From: Trinickia mobilis
Lineage (GTDB): Bacteria > Pseudomonadota > Gammaproteobacteria > Burkholderiales > Burkholderiaceae
Length of the DNA: 64,000 bases
Assembly (NCBI RefSeq): GCF_017315705.1
Contig: NZ_JAFLRF010000018.1
Coordinates: forward strand, 61,133-125,132
Direction of reading: 5' to 3'
In this document: positions 34,008 to 43,012 of the stretch, piece after piece
Numbering within the stretch: the stretch's first letter is position 1
Layout: each line of letters opens with the position of its first letter
The notes under the pieces: model-generated
The model's database searches: none
Seen by the model: the letters and a program-made list of their open reading frames with translations, nothing else
What the model was told of the DNA's origin: nothing
Position numbers and translations under genes: made by a program

Positions 34008-34577
34008 ATGTCGAACCCTACCGTTCCCGATCCGCACGCCTCCGCCAGCGTCGCCGAAAGCGTCGAGCGGCGCTGGGCGACACTCGCGGTGACGCTCATC
34101 GCGACCACCATCGCGGTGGTGATCTTCACCGGCTTGCACTGGTCGATGATGCCGCCCTCGCGCGTCGAGACCATTCGCCCCGACACGCTCAACGTGTCGG
34201 GCGAATTCGTCGAGAGCAACCTCGGCAGCGCGTTGGAGCCGGACGGCTCGGTGACGGTGCGCATCGTCGCGCAGCAGTACTCGTTCACGCCCCAGTGCCT
34301 GTTGGTGCCCGCCGGCGTGCCGATCACGTTTCGCGCGACGAGCGCCGACGTCGTGCACGGATTCCTCGTCACGCACACCAATATCAATTCGATGGTCGAA
34401 CCCGGCTATATCGCTACGTTCAGGACCACCTTTGCGCAGCCGGGCGATCACCTGATGCCGTGCCATGAGTATTGCGGCACGGGCCACCAGGGCATGTGGG
34501 CGCACGTGAAGGTCATCGAGCGGAACGCGTTCATGCAAATGGCGGCCACTTCGCGGAGACTCAGCTGTGTTAAATAA
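34008..34577 (+). CDS. Cytochrome c oxidase subunit II, ba3-like
   Basis: 189 aa. One N-terminal membrane helix (TLAVTLIATTIAVVIFTGLHW) and a cupredoxin domain carrying the CuA centre: VVHGF, then CHEYCGTGHQGM with both Cys, the His and the Met. A single transmembrane helix and short length are like the ba3-type subunit. Last codons overlap subunit I by 11 bp. Confidence 0.92.
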   Translation: MSNPTVPDPHASASVAESVERRWATLAVTLIATTIAVVIFTGLHWSMMPPSRVETIRPDTLNVSGEFVESNLGSALEPDGSVTVRIVAQQYSFTPQCLLVPAGVPITFRATSADVVHGFLVTHTNINSMVEPGYIATFRTTFAQPGDHLMPCHEYCGTGHQGMWAHVKVIERNAFMQMAATSRRLSCVK

Positions 34578-36189
34578 CAAGCGACTCGTGCTCGCGCATT
34601 TCTGGCTGGCGTTCGGCGTCTTCGGCGTGGCGCTCCTGCTCGGCGCCTGGCAGATGGTTGTGCGCAGCCCCTTGCATGCGTGGCTGCAGGACCCCGAGAT
34701 CTACTACCGCTCGGTGACGGAGCACGGCACCGTGATGGGGTACGTGTTCCCGACGCTCATCGCCATGGGCTTCGGCTATGCCGTTGCCGAGCTCTCGCTC
34801 AAGCGCGCGCTCGTCGGCGCGCGCTGGGCGTGGGCCGGGTTCGTGCTGGTGGCGGCGGGCGCGGCGATGGCGTCGGTCACGGTGGCGCTGGGGCTCGCCT
34901 CGGTGCTCTACACGTTCTATCCGCCGATGATCGGCAACGTGTTCTATTACCTCGGCGTGGTGCTGGTGGTGGCCGGCTCGTGGATCTGGGTGGCGCTGAT
35001 GTCGGTGAATCTCGCGGCGTGGAAGCGCGGCAACCCGGGCAAGCCCGTGCCGCTGCCGATGTTCGCGAGCGTGGCGGGCGCCTACCTGTGGGGCTGGACC
35101 GCAGTGGGCGCGGCGATCGAAATCCTGTTCCAGATCCTGCCGGTCGCCTTCGGCTGGAAGACGACGATCGACGCGGGCCTCGCGCGCGTGTTCTTCTCGT
35201 GGACGCTGCACGCAATCGTCTACTTCTGGCTGATGCCGGCGTATATCGCGTACTACACGATCGTGCCGCGCGCGATCGGCGGACGGCTCTACAGCGATGC
35301 GATGGCGCGCATCTCGTTCATCCTGTTTCTCGTGGTGGCGATGCCGATCGGCATCCACCACCTGTTCGCCGATCCGCAGGTGGGCTCGGGCTTCAAGTTC
35401 GTGCAGTCGGTGTTCACGGCGCTGGTGGCGGTGCCCACGCTCTTGACGGTGTTCACGATCTGCGCGTCGGTGGAGATTGCCGCGCGCCTGCGCGGCGGCA
35501 AGGGCGCGTTCGGCTGGCTTCGCGCGCTGCCGTGGGACAACCCGCAGATGCTGGCGCTCGCGCTCTCGTTCGTGATGCTCGGCTTCGGCGGCGCGGGCGG
35601 CCTCATCAACATGAGCTACCAGCTCGACTCGACGATCCACAACACGCAGTGGATCACCGGGCACTTTCACCTGATCTACGCGGGCGCGATCGTCATCATG
35701 TACTTCGCGATCGCCTACGACTTGTGGCCGCAGATCACGGGCCGCGCGATGGCGAACTGGAAGCTGATGCGCGTGCAGCTGTGGCTGTGGTTCATCGGCA
35801 TGATCGTGCTGACGTTCCCGTGGCACTGGGTCGGCATTCTGGGCATGCCGCGCCGCATGGCGTATTACGACTACACCGATCCCGAAATCGCGGCCCAGGC
35901 GATCTGGGTGGTGATGTCGGCGATCGGCGGGTTCATCCTCGTGCTCTCGGCCATCGTGTTCTTCGTGATCCTGATCCAGGGGCATCGGAGCGTTGCCGCG
36001 GCGCCCGAGGCGTACCGCTTCAGCACCGCGGTGCACGAGCCGCGCACGGTGCCGGCGGCGCTCAACAGCTTCGCGCTGTGGCTCACGCTGATGATTGCGC
36101 TGACGGTGCTCAACTACGGCTATCCCGTCGCGCAGTTGATGGCGAGGGGCAACACCGTGCCCGCAATTCCGATTGGAGCCCAGCGATGA
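34567..36189 (+). CDS. Heme-copper oxidase subunit I, ba3-like (B family)
   Basis: 540 aa, about 13 membrane helices. Low-spin heme His in TEHGTVMGYV, CuB His and Tyr in LHAIVYFWLMPAYIAYY, the CuB His pair in IGIHHLFADPQ, and heme His residues in HNTQWITGHFHLIYAG. HAIVYFWLMPAY is close to the Thermus ba3 sequence but has Ala in place of the usual Pro after the CuB His. It reduces O2 to water and pumps protons. Probably a high-affinity or stress oxidase beside the main aa3 enzyme. Confidence 0.92.
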   Translation: MLNNKRLVLAHFWLAFGVFGVALLLGAWQMVVRSPLHAWLQDPEIYYRSVTEHGTVMGYVFPTLIAMGFGYAVAELSLKRALVGARWAWAGFVLVAAGAAMASVTVALGLASVLYTFYPPMIGNVFYYLGVVLVVAGSWIWVALMSVNLAAWKRGNPGKPVPLPMFASVAGAYLWGWTAVGAAIEILFQILPVAFGWKTTIDAGLARVFFSWTLHAIVYFWLMPAYIAYYTIVPRAIGGRLYSDAMARISFILFLVVAMPIGIHHLFADPQVGSGFKFVQSVFTALVAVPTLLTVFTICASVEIAARLRGGKGAFGWLRALPWDNPQMLALALSFVMLGFGGAGGLINMSYQLDSTIHNTQWITGHFHLIYAGAIVIMYFAIAYDLWPQITGRAMANWKLMRVQLWLWFIGMIVLTFPWHWVGILGMPRRMAYYDYTDPEIAAQAIWVVMSAIGGFILVLSAIVFFVILIQGHRSVAAAPEAYRFSTAVHEPRTVPAALNSFALWLTLMIALTVLNYGYPVAQLMARGNTVPAIPIGAQR

Positions 36190-36998
36190 GCGAAGAGCGC
36201 CTGTTCTCGTGGAGCAATCCCTGGTTCAGAGCGAGCGTCGGCGCCACGGCCGCGGTGTTCGTGTTCAGCGTGGCGGTGGGCTTCGTGTGGCTGCCGTCGG
36301 TGCAGCGCGATGCACCGTTCCAGGGCCTCTGGAACGCGATCTGCAGCGCGGCCGGGGTGCCGCAGCAGTGGCTCGCCAACGAAGCGCCGGTCGCGCCGCA
36401 AGTTCAATTGAGCAAGGTGGCTGTGACGCCGCAGTTGCTCGCGGGGGCGACGGCGCTTTCGATCGGACGCGGCGCGACGCTCGCGCTGCGCTGCACGATG
36501 TGCCACGGCGAGCGCGGCATGAGCGGGGCGAACTCGCCGAATCTGGCGGGCCAGTACGCGATCGTGGTCTACAAGCAATTGCAGGACTTCCAGAGCGGCG
36601 CGCGCACCAACGCGGTGATGTCGCCGATGGCGCTCAACCTGAGCGACCAGGACATGCGCGATCTGGCCGCTTACTACGCGTCGCTGCCGCGTCCGGGAGC
36701 CGCGCCGGGGCTCGATCTTGCCGATGCGCCCGCGATCGTGGTGCACGGCGCGCCGCTGCGCAATATCCCGGCGTGCGCCGCGTGCCATGGCGGGATCGAC
36801 AACAAGGCGGGCAGCCCCTGGCTCGACGGCTTGCCGGCCGCTTATACGCAAGCGCAGTTGCAGGCGTTTGCGTCCGAGGCGCGGCATAACGATATCTCCG
36901 GGCAGATGCGCAACATCGCGCGCAATATGACGCCTGACGAGATGGTTGCGGCCGCAACTTATTACGCGAAGTTCACGCGCTTGGCTTCGCCGTTGTAG
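36186..36998 (+). CDS. Membrane-anchored di-heme cytochrome c
   Basis: 270 aa. Start overlaps the subunit I stop (ATGA). N-terminal anchor (FRASVGATAAVFVFSVAVGFVWL) and two CxxCH motifs (CTMCHGERGMSG, CAACHGGID), each followed by a c4/c5-like fold (NLAGQYAIVVYKQLQDFQSG, WLDGLPAAYTQAQLQAFAS). Probably the direct electron donor to the CuA site of the oxidase. Confidence 0.88.
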   Translation: MSEERLFSWSNPWFRASVGATAAVFVFSVAVGFVWLPSVQRDAPFQGLWNAICSAAGVPQQWLANEAPVAPQVQLSKVAVTPQLLAGATALSIGRGATLALRCTMCHGERGMSGANSPNLAGQYAIVVYKQLQDFQSGARTNAVMSPMALNLSDQDMRDLAAYYASLPRPGAAPGLDLADAPAIVVHGAPLRNIPACAACHGGIDNKAGSPWLDGLPAAYTQAQLQAFASEARHNDISGQMRNIARNMTPDEMVAAATYYAKFTRLASPL

Positions 36999-37223
36999 GA
37001 AACGGCTGACAACCCGAAGCGAGGTACTACGCGAACTTCAGCGCCGGCTGATTTAAAGGATGAGGAGATTACCCAATACTGTGCTCAAGAGAACAGACCT
37101 TCCGCGACTTCCGTTCGTCAAGACACAGCCAAACGGACCGCGATGAGGCTTACTTCTCCTGCCTGCCGCAGATCGAATTCAGCGGCGCGCCTTCTTCCTT
37201 TCTGGACCGGATTGGAGAACACA

Positions 37224-37364
37224 ATGAGCCTCATTGCCCAGGACCTCATCGAACTTCAACGCCTTGCGCTCGGCGGCGCGGGCGCCTTGACGCTTCACCT
37301 GCTGCGCGAGCTGGCGGCGAACCTGATTGCCGCCGGCGTCGCCGATGTACGGGGTGGTTGCTGA
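37224..37364 (+). CDS. Possible very small protein in a 412-bp gap
   Basis: 46 codons, MSLIAQDLIELQRLALGGAG and a helical continuation, with GGAG nine bases before the ATG. Otherwise the gap 36999-37410 between the oxidase operon and the convergent repetitive gene shows no RNA gene, repeat or clear terminator. The stop lies 46 bases from the neighbouring gene end. Could be real or chance. Confidence 0.35.
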   Translation: MSLIAQDLIELQRLALGGAGALTLHLLRELAANLIAAGVADVRGGC

Positions 37365-37410
37365 TAAAAGCGGCTCGCCGGCGCAAACGTTTGGCGAGCG
37401 TCATCGCCGG

Positions 37411-38442
37411 TTACGCCCAGTGAGCCGGTACCCAGACCGCGCCGACCCAGTGGCCCGGCACCCAGATCGCGGGCCGCGGTGCGACGTAGGCGACGGGCCG
37501 CGGTGCAACGTAGACGACGCGCGGCGCGACATAGACGGTCTTGGGCGGCGGCGGAGGCGGCACGTAGACGACCGGCGGCGGCACGTAGACAACCGGCGGC
37601 GGCGGGGGCGGCGGCACATAAACGGCAGGCGCGACGACGACCGGCGGCTTGGCGACGACGACCGCGGTGCCCGTGGTCGTGACAGCGCCGCCGGCGACGA
37701 CCGTGGTGCCCGTCGTGACGGTCCCGCCGGTGACCACGGTTGCGCCGGTCGTCACGGTGCCGCCGTGCACGCCGGTCACAGTGCCGGTTGTCGTCACGAC
37801 GCCGGAGGAGACGCGGGTGGCGGTGCCGGAGTGGGTGACGGTGCCGCCGTCCGTTCCTGTTACGGTGCCGGAACGCGAGCAGGTCGAGCCTGCGCAGTTC
37901 GTCGACGCGGCGTGGTTGACCGTGTTGCCGTTCGAGCCCGTCACCGTGCCCGACGACGAATATTGCCCCGGTGCGGTGCGCGTCACGCTGCCGTCGGTCG
38001 TGGCGGTCTTGCCGTCGGGACCGGTGAGCGTTCCGTTGTGCGAGCAGGTGCCGCCCGCGCAGTTCGTGTTGCCCGAGTGCTCGACGGAGTTGCCGTACCG
38101 TCCGGTCGCGGTGCCTGAATTCGAGAACTGGCCGGGCGCGGTGCGGGTGACGGTGCCTGTGTTGGTGGCCAGGCCGCCGTACGGGCCGGCGACACCGCCC
38201 GCATGCGAGCAGCTTCCGCCGCCGCAGGAGCCCCAGTGGGCGCCGTTGTAGGTGCCGCGCGACGTGTACGCGGTGCCATGGCCCGACCACCCCCCTGCAA
38301 ACGCCGACGCGCTGCCGAGCGCGAGCACCGCGGCCGTTCCCCCGAGCACGAGGTTTCTCAGGATGGCGCGCACGCCTGGGGCGTTCGCGGCGAGAGCCGG
38401 GCAAGCGCCGGCGGACTGGATGACAAACGAGCGGATTTTCAC
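37411..38442 (-). CDS. Secreted protein with Gly/Thr-rich repeats and a Pro-rich W-containing tail
   Basis: 343 aa from GTG at 38442, chosen because AAGGA lies seven bases upstream; longer in-frame extensions run into a dispersed repeat. A signal peptide ends ASAFAGG. The middle consists of imperfect repeats of about 25-30 residues: NCAGGTCSHNGTLTGPDGKT, TRTAPGQYSSSGTVTGSNGN and variants with paired Cys. The tail is VYVPPPPPPP/VVYVPP/VYVAPRP repeats ending WVPGHWVGAVWVPAHWA, like YXWGXW-type tails of surface proteins. Function unknown; the leader holds copy 2 of the dispersed element. Confidence 0.7.
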   Translation of the reverse strand: MKIRSFVIQSAGACPALAANAPGVRAILRNLVLGGTAAVLALGSASAFAGGWSGHGTAYTSRGTYNGAHWGSCGGGSCSHAGGVAGPYGGLATNTGTVTRTAPGQFSNSGTATGRYGNSVEHSGNTNCAGGTCSHNGTLTGPDGKTATTDGSVTRTAPGQYSSSGTVTGSNGNTVNHAASTNCAGSTCSRSGTVTGTDGGTVTHSGTATRVSSGVVTTTGTVTGVHGGTVTTGATVVTGGTVTTGTTVVAGGAVTTTGTAVVVAKPPVVVAPAVYVPPPPPPPVVYVPPPVVYVPPPPPPKTVYVAPRVVYVAPRPVAYVAPRPAIWVPGHWVGAVWVPAHWA

Positions 38443-38447
38443 GGGGC

Positions 38448-38555
38448 GTCCTTCACGGTTCGGGCCACATCGTGTACTGCGGCGTGGCGACGGATGGACT
38501 ATAAAAGGACGCGCCGATTCAAGCTGTTGCAAAGTATGTCGCGGGGTGTCACTGC
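38448..38555 (-). repeat. Dispersed ~109-bp leader element, copy 2
   Basis: Aligns with 2570-2678 along its whole length. Here the minus-strand GAAGGAC at its 3' end serves as the ribosome site of the repetitive secreted protein, so the element forms the entire proximal 5' leader. The shared GACTATAAAAGGACGCGC block is exact. Confidence 0.7.
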
Positions 38556-38613
38556 AGCTGCTTAAAAACCGGTGTCACCCGTCAAATTTCGATCGACACC
38601 CCGCCGCGCGGCG

Positions 38614-39687
38614 TCAGCCAAGCCTTTGCCCGCTTCCCGTATCGAACAGATGCACGTGCTCGCCGGGCAGGCGCAGCGTCACGCGCTGCCCGGGCTCGAT
38701 CGCCGCGCGCTGGCGCGTCGTGGCGCACCACGTGCTGCCGCCGATCTTGCCGTACAAGTGGGTTTCGGCACCGGTCGGCTCGATCACTTCGACTTCCATG
38801 GAAACGCCCGCGGACGCCCGCGTTTCGATATGCTCGGGCCGGATGCCGAGCGTGATCTTCGCGCCGGGAGCGGCGGACAGATTCGTCTGCGGCAACGCGA
38901 TCGCGCCGCCTTCGGCGAGCAACAGCCGCGCGCCCCGATCGTCGCGCTGCCATTCGCCGTCGACGAAATTCATCGACGGCGAACCGAGAAAGCTCGCGAC
39001 AAACAGATTCGCGGGCCGGTCGTACAGTTCGAGCGGCCGGCCGATCTGTTCGATGCGCCCCGCGTTCATCACGACGATCCGGTCGGCCATCGTCATCGCT
39101 TCGATCTGGTCGTGAGTCACATAGATCACCGTGTTCTTCAAGCGCTGATGCAGCGCCTTGATTTCGGTGCGCATCTGCACGCGCAATTTCGCGTCGAGGT
39201 TCGACAACGGTTCGTCGAACAAGAACAGCGACGGCTCGCGCACCACCGCGCGCCCCATCGCGACGCGCTGCCGCTGGCCGCCCGACAGCGCGCGCGGCAA
39301 GCGGTCCAGATAGCCCGTGAGGTTCAGCATCCTGGCGGCAGCCTCGATGCGCGGCTTGAAACTCGTCGCCGGTTCCTTGCGGATGCGCGGCCCGAACGCG
39401 ATGTTGTCGAAGACGGACAGATGCGGGTAGAGCGCATAGCTCTGAAACACCATCGATACGTTGCGCTGCTGCGGCGAGAGCCCGTTGGCGCGCTTGCCGC
39501 CGATGGTCAGCTCGCCGCCGGTGATCTCTTCGAGGCCGGCGACCATCCGCATCAGCGTGCTCTTGCCGCAACCCGACGGGCCGACCAGCACGACGAATTC
39601 GCCGTCGTCGATCGAAAGATCGATGCCGTGCACGACCTGGGTGTCGCCATAGCGTTTGAAGATGCCGCTCATCTGCACTGCTGCCAT
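38614..39687 (-). CDS. Carbohydrate ABC importer ATP-binding protein, UgpC/MalK type
   Basis: 357 aa. Walker A GPSGCGKSTLM, signature LSGGQRQRVAMGRAVVREP, Walker B LFLFDEPLSNLDAKLR and switch His in VTHDQIEAMT, then a C-terminal OB-fold regulatory domain (GIRPEHIET). NVSMVFQSYALYPHLSV is typical of CUT1 sugar importers. The matching binding protein and permeases lie on the other side of a divergent promoter at 40.7-43.9 kb. Confidence 0.92.
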   Translation of the reverse strand: MAAVQMSGIFKRYGDTQVVHGIDLSIDDGEFVVLVGPSGCGKSTLMRMVAGLEEITGGELTIGGKRANGLSPQQRNVSMVFQSYALYPHLSVFDNIAFGPRIRKEPATSFKPRIEAAARMLNLTGYLDRLPRALSGGQRQRVAMGRAVVREPSLFLFDEPLSNLDAKLRVQMRTEIKALHQRLKNTVIYVTHDQIEAMTMADRIVVMNAGRIEQIGRPLELYDRPANLFVASFLGSPSMNFVDGEWQRDDRGARLLLAEGGAIALPQTNLSAAPGAKITLGIRPEHIETRASAGVSMEVEVIEPTGAETHLYGKIGGSTWCATTRQRAAIEPGQRVTLRLPGEHVHLFDTGSGQRLG

Positions 39688-39744
39688 GCTGTCCTCGTTG
39701 TCGTCTGGCGCGTCGCCGCCGCGAAAAGCGCCGTGTTTGCAGGT

Positions 39745-40518
39745 TCAAAGCGATTCGAGCGTCAGTTCCTCGGCCATCAGGCGGTTGCCCGCCAAGAGCC
39801 CGCCGTCGACGGGCAGCGCGACCCCGGTGATCATGCGCGCCATCGGCGAGGCGAGAAACATCACGGCGTCGGCGATATCGTCGGGCGTGGCGAAGTCGCC
39901 GAGCGGGTACCACTTCTTCAATGTTTCGAACACCTGCGGATTCTTGTCGACGCGCGCCTGCCACGCCGGCGTCTTCACCGTGCCGGGGCAGACGATGTTC
40001 GCGCGGATGCCGTGCCGTCCCAGTTCGATCGCAAGCGCCTTCGTATAGCTGATCAAGCCCGCTTTCGCGGCGCTGTAGGCGGGGTGCCCGAGCGCCGTCA
40101 TGCCGTTCACCGAGCCGATCAAGACGATCGCGCCGCGTTGCCGTTCGATCATCGAAGCGCGCACCGCTTCGACCGTGTGATACGTGCCGTTGAGATTGAG
40201 ATGCACGTCGCGCTGCCAGCTTGCCGCGTCGGTGGCGGCGAGCGTGCCGCTTTGCGCACCGCCCGCGTTGGCGACCAGCACGCCGACGGGGCCTCGGACG
40301 GCAACCCCTTGCGCGACGGCTTCCTTGACCGCCGCCGCATCGCCCAAGTCCACCGCCAACGGCGTCACGCGGTCCGCGCCGAGTTCGGCGGCGAGCGCGC
40401 TCAGGGCCGCCGCTTCGATATCGAGCGCGAGCACCGTATCGCCCGCTTCGATGAAACGCCTGCACAGCGCGCTGCCGATCCCGCCGCTTGCGCCAGTCAC
40501 CAGCACTACACGTTTCAT
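39745..40518 (-). CDS. SDR-family NAD(P)-dependent dehydrogenase
   Basis: 257 aa. Classical short-chain dehydrogenase: cofactor loop VTGASGGIGSALC, NAG motif VLVANAGG, catalytic Ser in IGSVNGM and YSAAK (Tyr/Lys), and the C-terminal PVDGGLLAGN. ATG at 40518 has GGGAGG nearby. It is upstream of the ATPase gene on the same strand and divergent from the sugar-binding protein, suggesting oxidation of an imported sugar or polyol. Confidence 0.9.
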   Translation of the reverse strand: MKRVVLVTGASGGIGSALCRRFIEAGDTVLALDIEAAALSALAAELGADRVTPLAVDLGDAAAVKEAVAQGVAVRGPVGVLVANAGGAQSGTLAATDAASWQRDVHLNLNGTYHTVEAVRASMIERQRGAIVLIGSVNGMTALGHPAYSAAKAGLISYTKALAIELGRHGIRANIVCPGTVKTPAWQARVDKNPQVFETLKKWYPLGDFATPDDIADAVMFLASPMARMITGVALPVDGGLLAGNRLMAEELTLESL

Positions 40519-40723
40519 GATGCCTCCCGACTCGTTCGGGCAACCAAGCCCGCACTGCACCCGTTCCTCTTTCTTAACAACATATTAGGCAAACGTCGGG
40601 CCCGCCAAAAATGTTGCAGATCCTACGTGACAAGTCCATTTTCGTAACGTACGATTTTTCGCAAATCAAATAATCAACAACCCGGCGGCCTGTCAGGCGG
40701 CGGATTCATTCAGGAGAGTCAAC

Positions 40724-41956
40724 ATGTCGTTGCAATCCCGTGTTTCCCTCGCGCTTGGCAAACATGCCGTCGCGCTGGCGTTTGCCGGCATCGCCGTGGC
40801 GGCCCAGGCCGACACGGTCCGCGTCACCGTCGCCCACTACAGCGATGCAACCGCGCCGTATTTCGAGAAGATGGCCCGCAACTTCGAGAAGGCCAACCCC
40901 GGCACGACGATCAAGATCGAAGACGTGAACTGGGACACGCTGCAACAAAAGCTGCAAACGGACATTTCCGGCGGCGCCAACGCCGATCTCGCGATCATCG
41001 GCACGCGGTGGCTGCTCGACTTCGTGAAGGACGACGTGGCCGAGCCGCTCGACGGCTACATGGACCCGAGCTTCAATAGCCGCTTCATCGGCGCGTTCCT
41101 GGCCCCGGGCCAGATCAACGGCAAGACCTATGGCCTGCCGATCGCCGCTTCCGCGCGCGCGCTCTATTACAACAAGGACTTGCTCGCGTCGGTTGGCTAT
41201 CCGAACGGCCCGAAGACCTGGAACGACGTGATCGACGCGTCGAAGAAGCTGAAGGCGAAGGGCATGGCGGGCTTCGGCCTGCAGGGCAAGGAAATCGAAA
41301 CGGACGTCTATTTCTATTACGCGCTGTGGACCGACGGCGGCGAAGTGATCAACAAGCAGGACAAGGCGGCGTTCAATTCGCCGGCCGGCATCAAGGCCGC
41401 GACGATGTACAAGACGATGATCGATGAAGGGCTGACGCAACCGGGCGTCACCGGCTACAGCCGCGAGGACGTGCAGAACCTCTTCAAGCAGGGCCGCGTC
41501 GCGATGATGATCTCGGCGCCGTTCCTCGCGAAGCAGATCAAGAAGGAAGCGCCGAACCTGAAGTATGGGATCGATCCGATTCCGATGGGCACCACGGCGG
41601 CCACTTATGCGGTCACCGATTCGATCATGATGTTCAAGAACTCGAAGGTGAAGCCAAGCGCGTGGAAGTTCCTCGACTATCTGTTCACGAAGGAGCCGCG
41701 CGTCGAATTCACGAGCACGGAAGGCTTCCTGCCGACCACGAAGGCCGAGGCGACCGATCCGGTGTTCAACGATCCCGACACGAAGGCCTTCATCGCACTG
41801 TTGCCGACGGCCCGCTTCGCGCCGACCGTGACCGGCTGGGAAGACACCGCGAAGGCCGTGACGGACGCAATGCAGTCGATCTACCTCGGCAAGGCGAAGC
41901 CGGCCGATGCGCTGAACACGGCAGCCGCCGAGGCCGACAAGTCGCTCGGCCATTGA
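40724..41956 (+). CDS. Sugar ABC transporter substrate-binding protein
   Basis: 410 aa. Signal peptide MSLQSRVSLALGKHAVALAF with cleavage near AAQADT. Family 1 extracellular binding-protein blocks: VTVAHYSDATAPYFEKMARN, FEKANPGTTIKIEDVNWDTL, GLPIAASARALYYNKDLL, LFKQGRVAMMI. AGGAGA precedes the ATG. The 205-bp divergent gap contains TACGT/ACGTA-type dyads that could be an operator. Confidence 0.92.
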   Translation: MSLQSRVSLALGKHAVALAFAGIAVAAQADTVRVTVAHYSDATAPYFEKMARNFEKANPGTTIKIEDVNWDTLQQKLQTDISGGANADLAIIGTRWLLDFVKDDVAEPLDGYMDPSFNSRFIGAFLAPGQINGKTYGLPIAASARALYYNKDLLASVGYPNGPKTWNDVIDASKKLKAKGMAGFGLQGKEIETDVYFYYALWTDGGEVINKQDKAAFNSPAGIKAATMYKTMIDEGLTQPGVTGYSREDVQNLFKQGRVAMMISAPFLAKQIKKEAPNLKYGIDPIPMGTTAATYAVTDSIMMFKNSKVKPSAWKFLDYLFTKEPRVEFTSTEGFLPTTKAEATDPVFNDPDTKAFIALLPTARFAPTVTGWEDTAKAVTDAMQSIYLGKAKPADALNTAAAEADKSLGH

Positions 41957-42012
41957 AAGTGAAGGAGGGCGGCATGGCGTGAGGCCGTGCCGCCCATCCG
42001 CGCACGCAACCC

Positions 42013-42933
42013 ATGGCCCACGTCTCCTACGATCGAACCGGTATCGGCCGCCCGGCTCGTTCGCGCTTCACTCAGCCGTGGCTGCTGATCGTGCCGAGCC
42101 TGATCCTCGCGCTTTTCATCATCAGCTACCCGATCTTCAACATCGTGTATCAGTCGCTGCACGATGTGTCGCGCTTCGGACAGATACGCGGCTTCAACGG
42201 CCTGCAGAACTTCTACGACGTTTTCAGCGATCCCGTGTTCATCGGTTCGGTCAGGCGCACGTTCGTGTGGACCGCGTGCGTCGTCGGCGGCACGGTGCTG
42301 ATTTCCGTGCCGGTCGCGCTCGTGCTGCACCAGGATTTCCACGGGCGCGGCATGGCCCGCACGATCGTGATGCTGCCGTGGTCGGTGTCGCTGACGATGA
42401 CGGCCGTCGTCTGGCGCTGGGCGTTCAACGACGACTACGGCATGGTCAACGTGACGCTGCAGCGGCTCGGGCTGATCGGCGGCCCGATCCACTGGCTCGC
42501 GACGCCGGAATTCGCGTTTCCGGTGGAGATCGGCATCGGCATCCTCGTTTCGGTTCCCTTTACGGTGACGATCCTGCTAGGCGGTCTGTCGTCGGTGCCG
42601 GCCGATATCTACGAAGCCGCGCGCATCGACGGCGCGAGCGCGTGGCAGCAGTTCCGCAAGCTGACGCTGCCTTTGCTCAGGCCGTTCGTCAACATGGCGA
42701 TCCTGTTGAACGTCATCTACGTGTTCAATTCGTTTCCCATCATTTGGGTCATGACGCAAGGCGGCCCCGATGAGAGCACACATATTCTCGTCACCTATCT
42801 GTACGAACTTGGATTCAGGCTCGGGCGTCCGGGGCAGGCCGCCGCCGTGTCGCTGATCATGCTCGTGATGCTGTTCGTGTTCTCGATTGCGTATCTTCGG
42901 CTGCAGCCGCAGCAGGAAGGAGAAATTTCTTGA
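42013..42933 (+). CDS. Sugar ABC transporter permease (MalF/UgpA type)
   Basis: 306 aa, six membrane helices. The ATPase-contact loop is EAARIDGASAWQQFRKLTLP, the EAA motif of CUT1 permeases. The first helix is WLLIVPSLILALFIISYPIFN. It follows the binding protein by 56 bp. Its stop codon is the first base triplet of a REP-like element. Confidence 0.92.
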   Translation: MAHVSYDRTGIGRPARSRFTQPWLLIVPSLILALFIISYPIFNIVYQSLHDVSRFGQIRGFNGLQNFYDVFSDPVFIGSVRRTFVWTACVVGGTVLISVPVALVLHQDFHGRGMARTIVMLPWSVSLTMTAVVWRWAFNDDYGMVNVTLQRLGLIGGPIHWLATPEFAFPVEIGIGILVSVPFTVTILLGGLSSVPADIYEAARIDGASAWQQFRKLTLPLLRPFVNMAILLNVIYVFNSFPIIWVMTQGGPDESTHILVTYLYELGFRLGRPGQAAAVSLIMLVMLFVFSIAYLRLQPQQEGEIS

Positions 42934-42990
42934 ACAGCCCCCACGCTCACTATCGTTCGCTGCCCCCCGAGGGGGCTGACGCCTCTCTTG
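42931..42990 (+). repeat. REP-like intergenic element starting at a stop codon, copy 2
   Basis: Begins at the permease TGA and matches 11179-11212 except at two bases. It continues into GCCCCCCGAGGGGGC, a stable G-C hairpin, and a CTTGGGGCGGCCC segment. It fills the short gap between two co-directional permease genes. Confidence 0.65.
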
Positions 42991-43012
42991 GGGCGGCCCG
43001 GCGGGAGGCGTC

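Noticed and set aside
34570..36036. Long minus-strand frame opposite oxidase subunit I
   Set aside because: Extreme His/Arg/Glu content and no motif; the plus strand is a certain heme-copper oxidase.
34680..36185. Possible N-terminal extension of the last cytochrome c through the oxidase gene
   Set aside because: The real ATG is at 36186 with an ATGA overlap and a normal membrane anchor after it.
38572..40647. 691-codon plus-strand frame opposite the ABC ATPase and SDR genes
   Set aside because: Shadow of two well-defined genes; no ribosome site.
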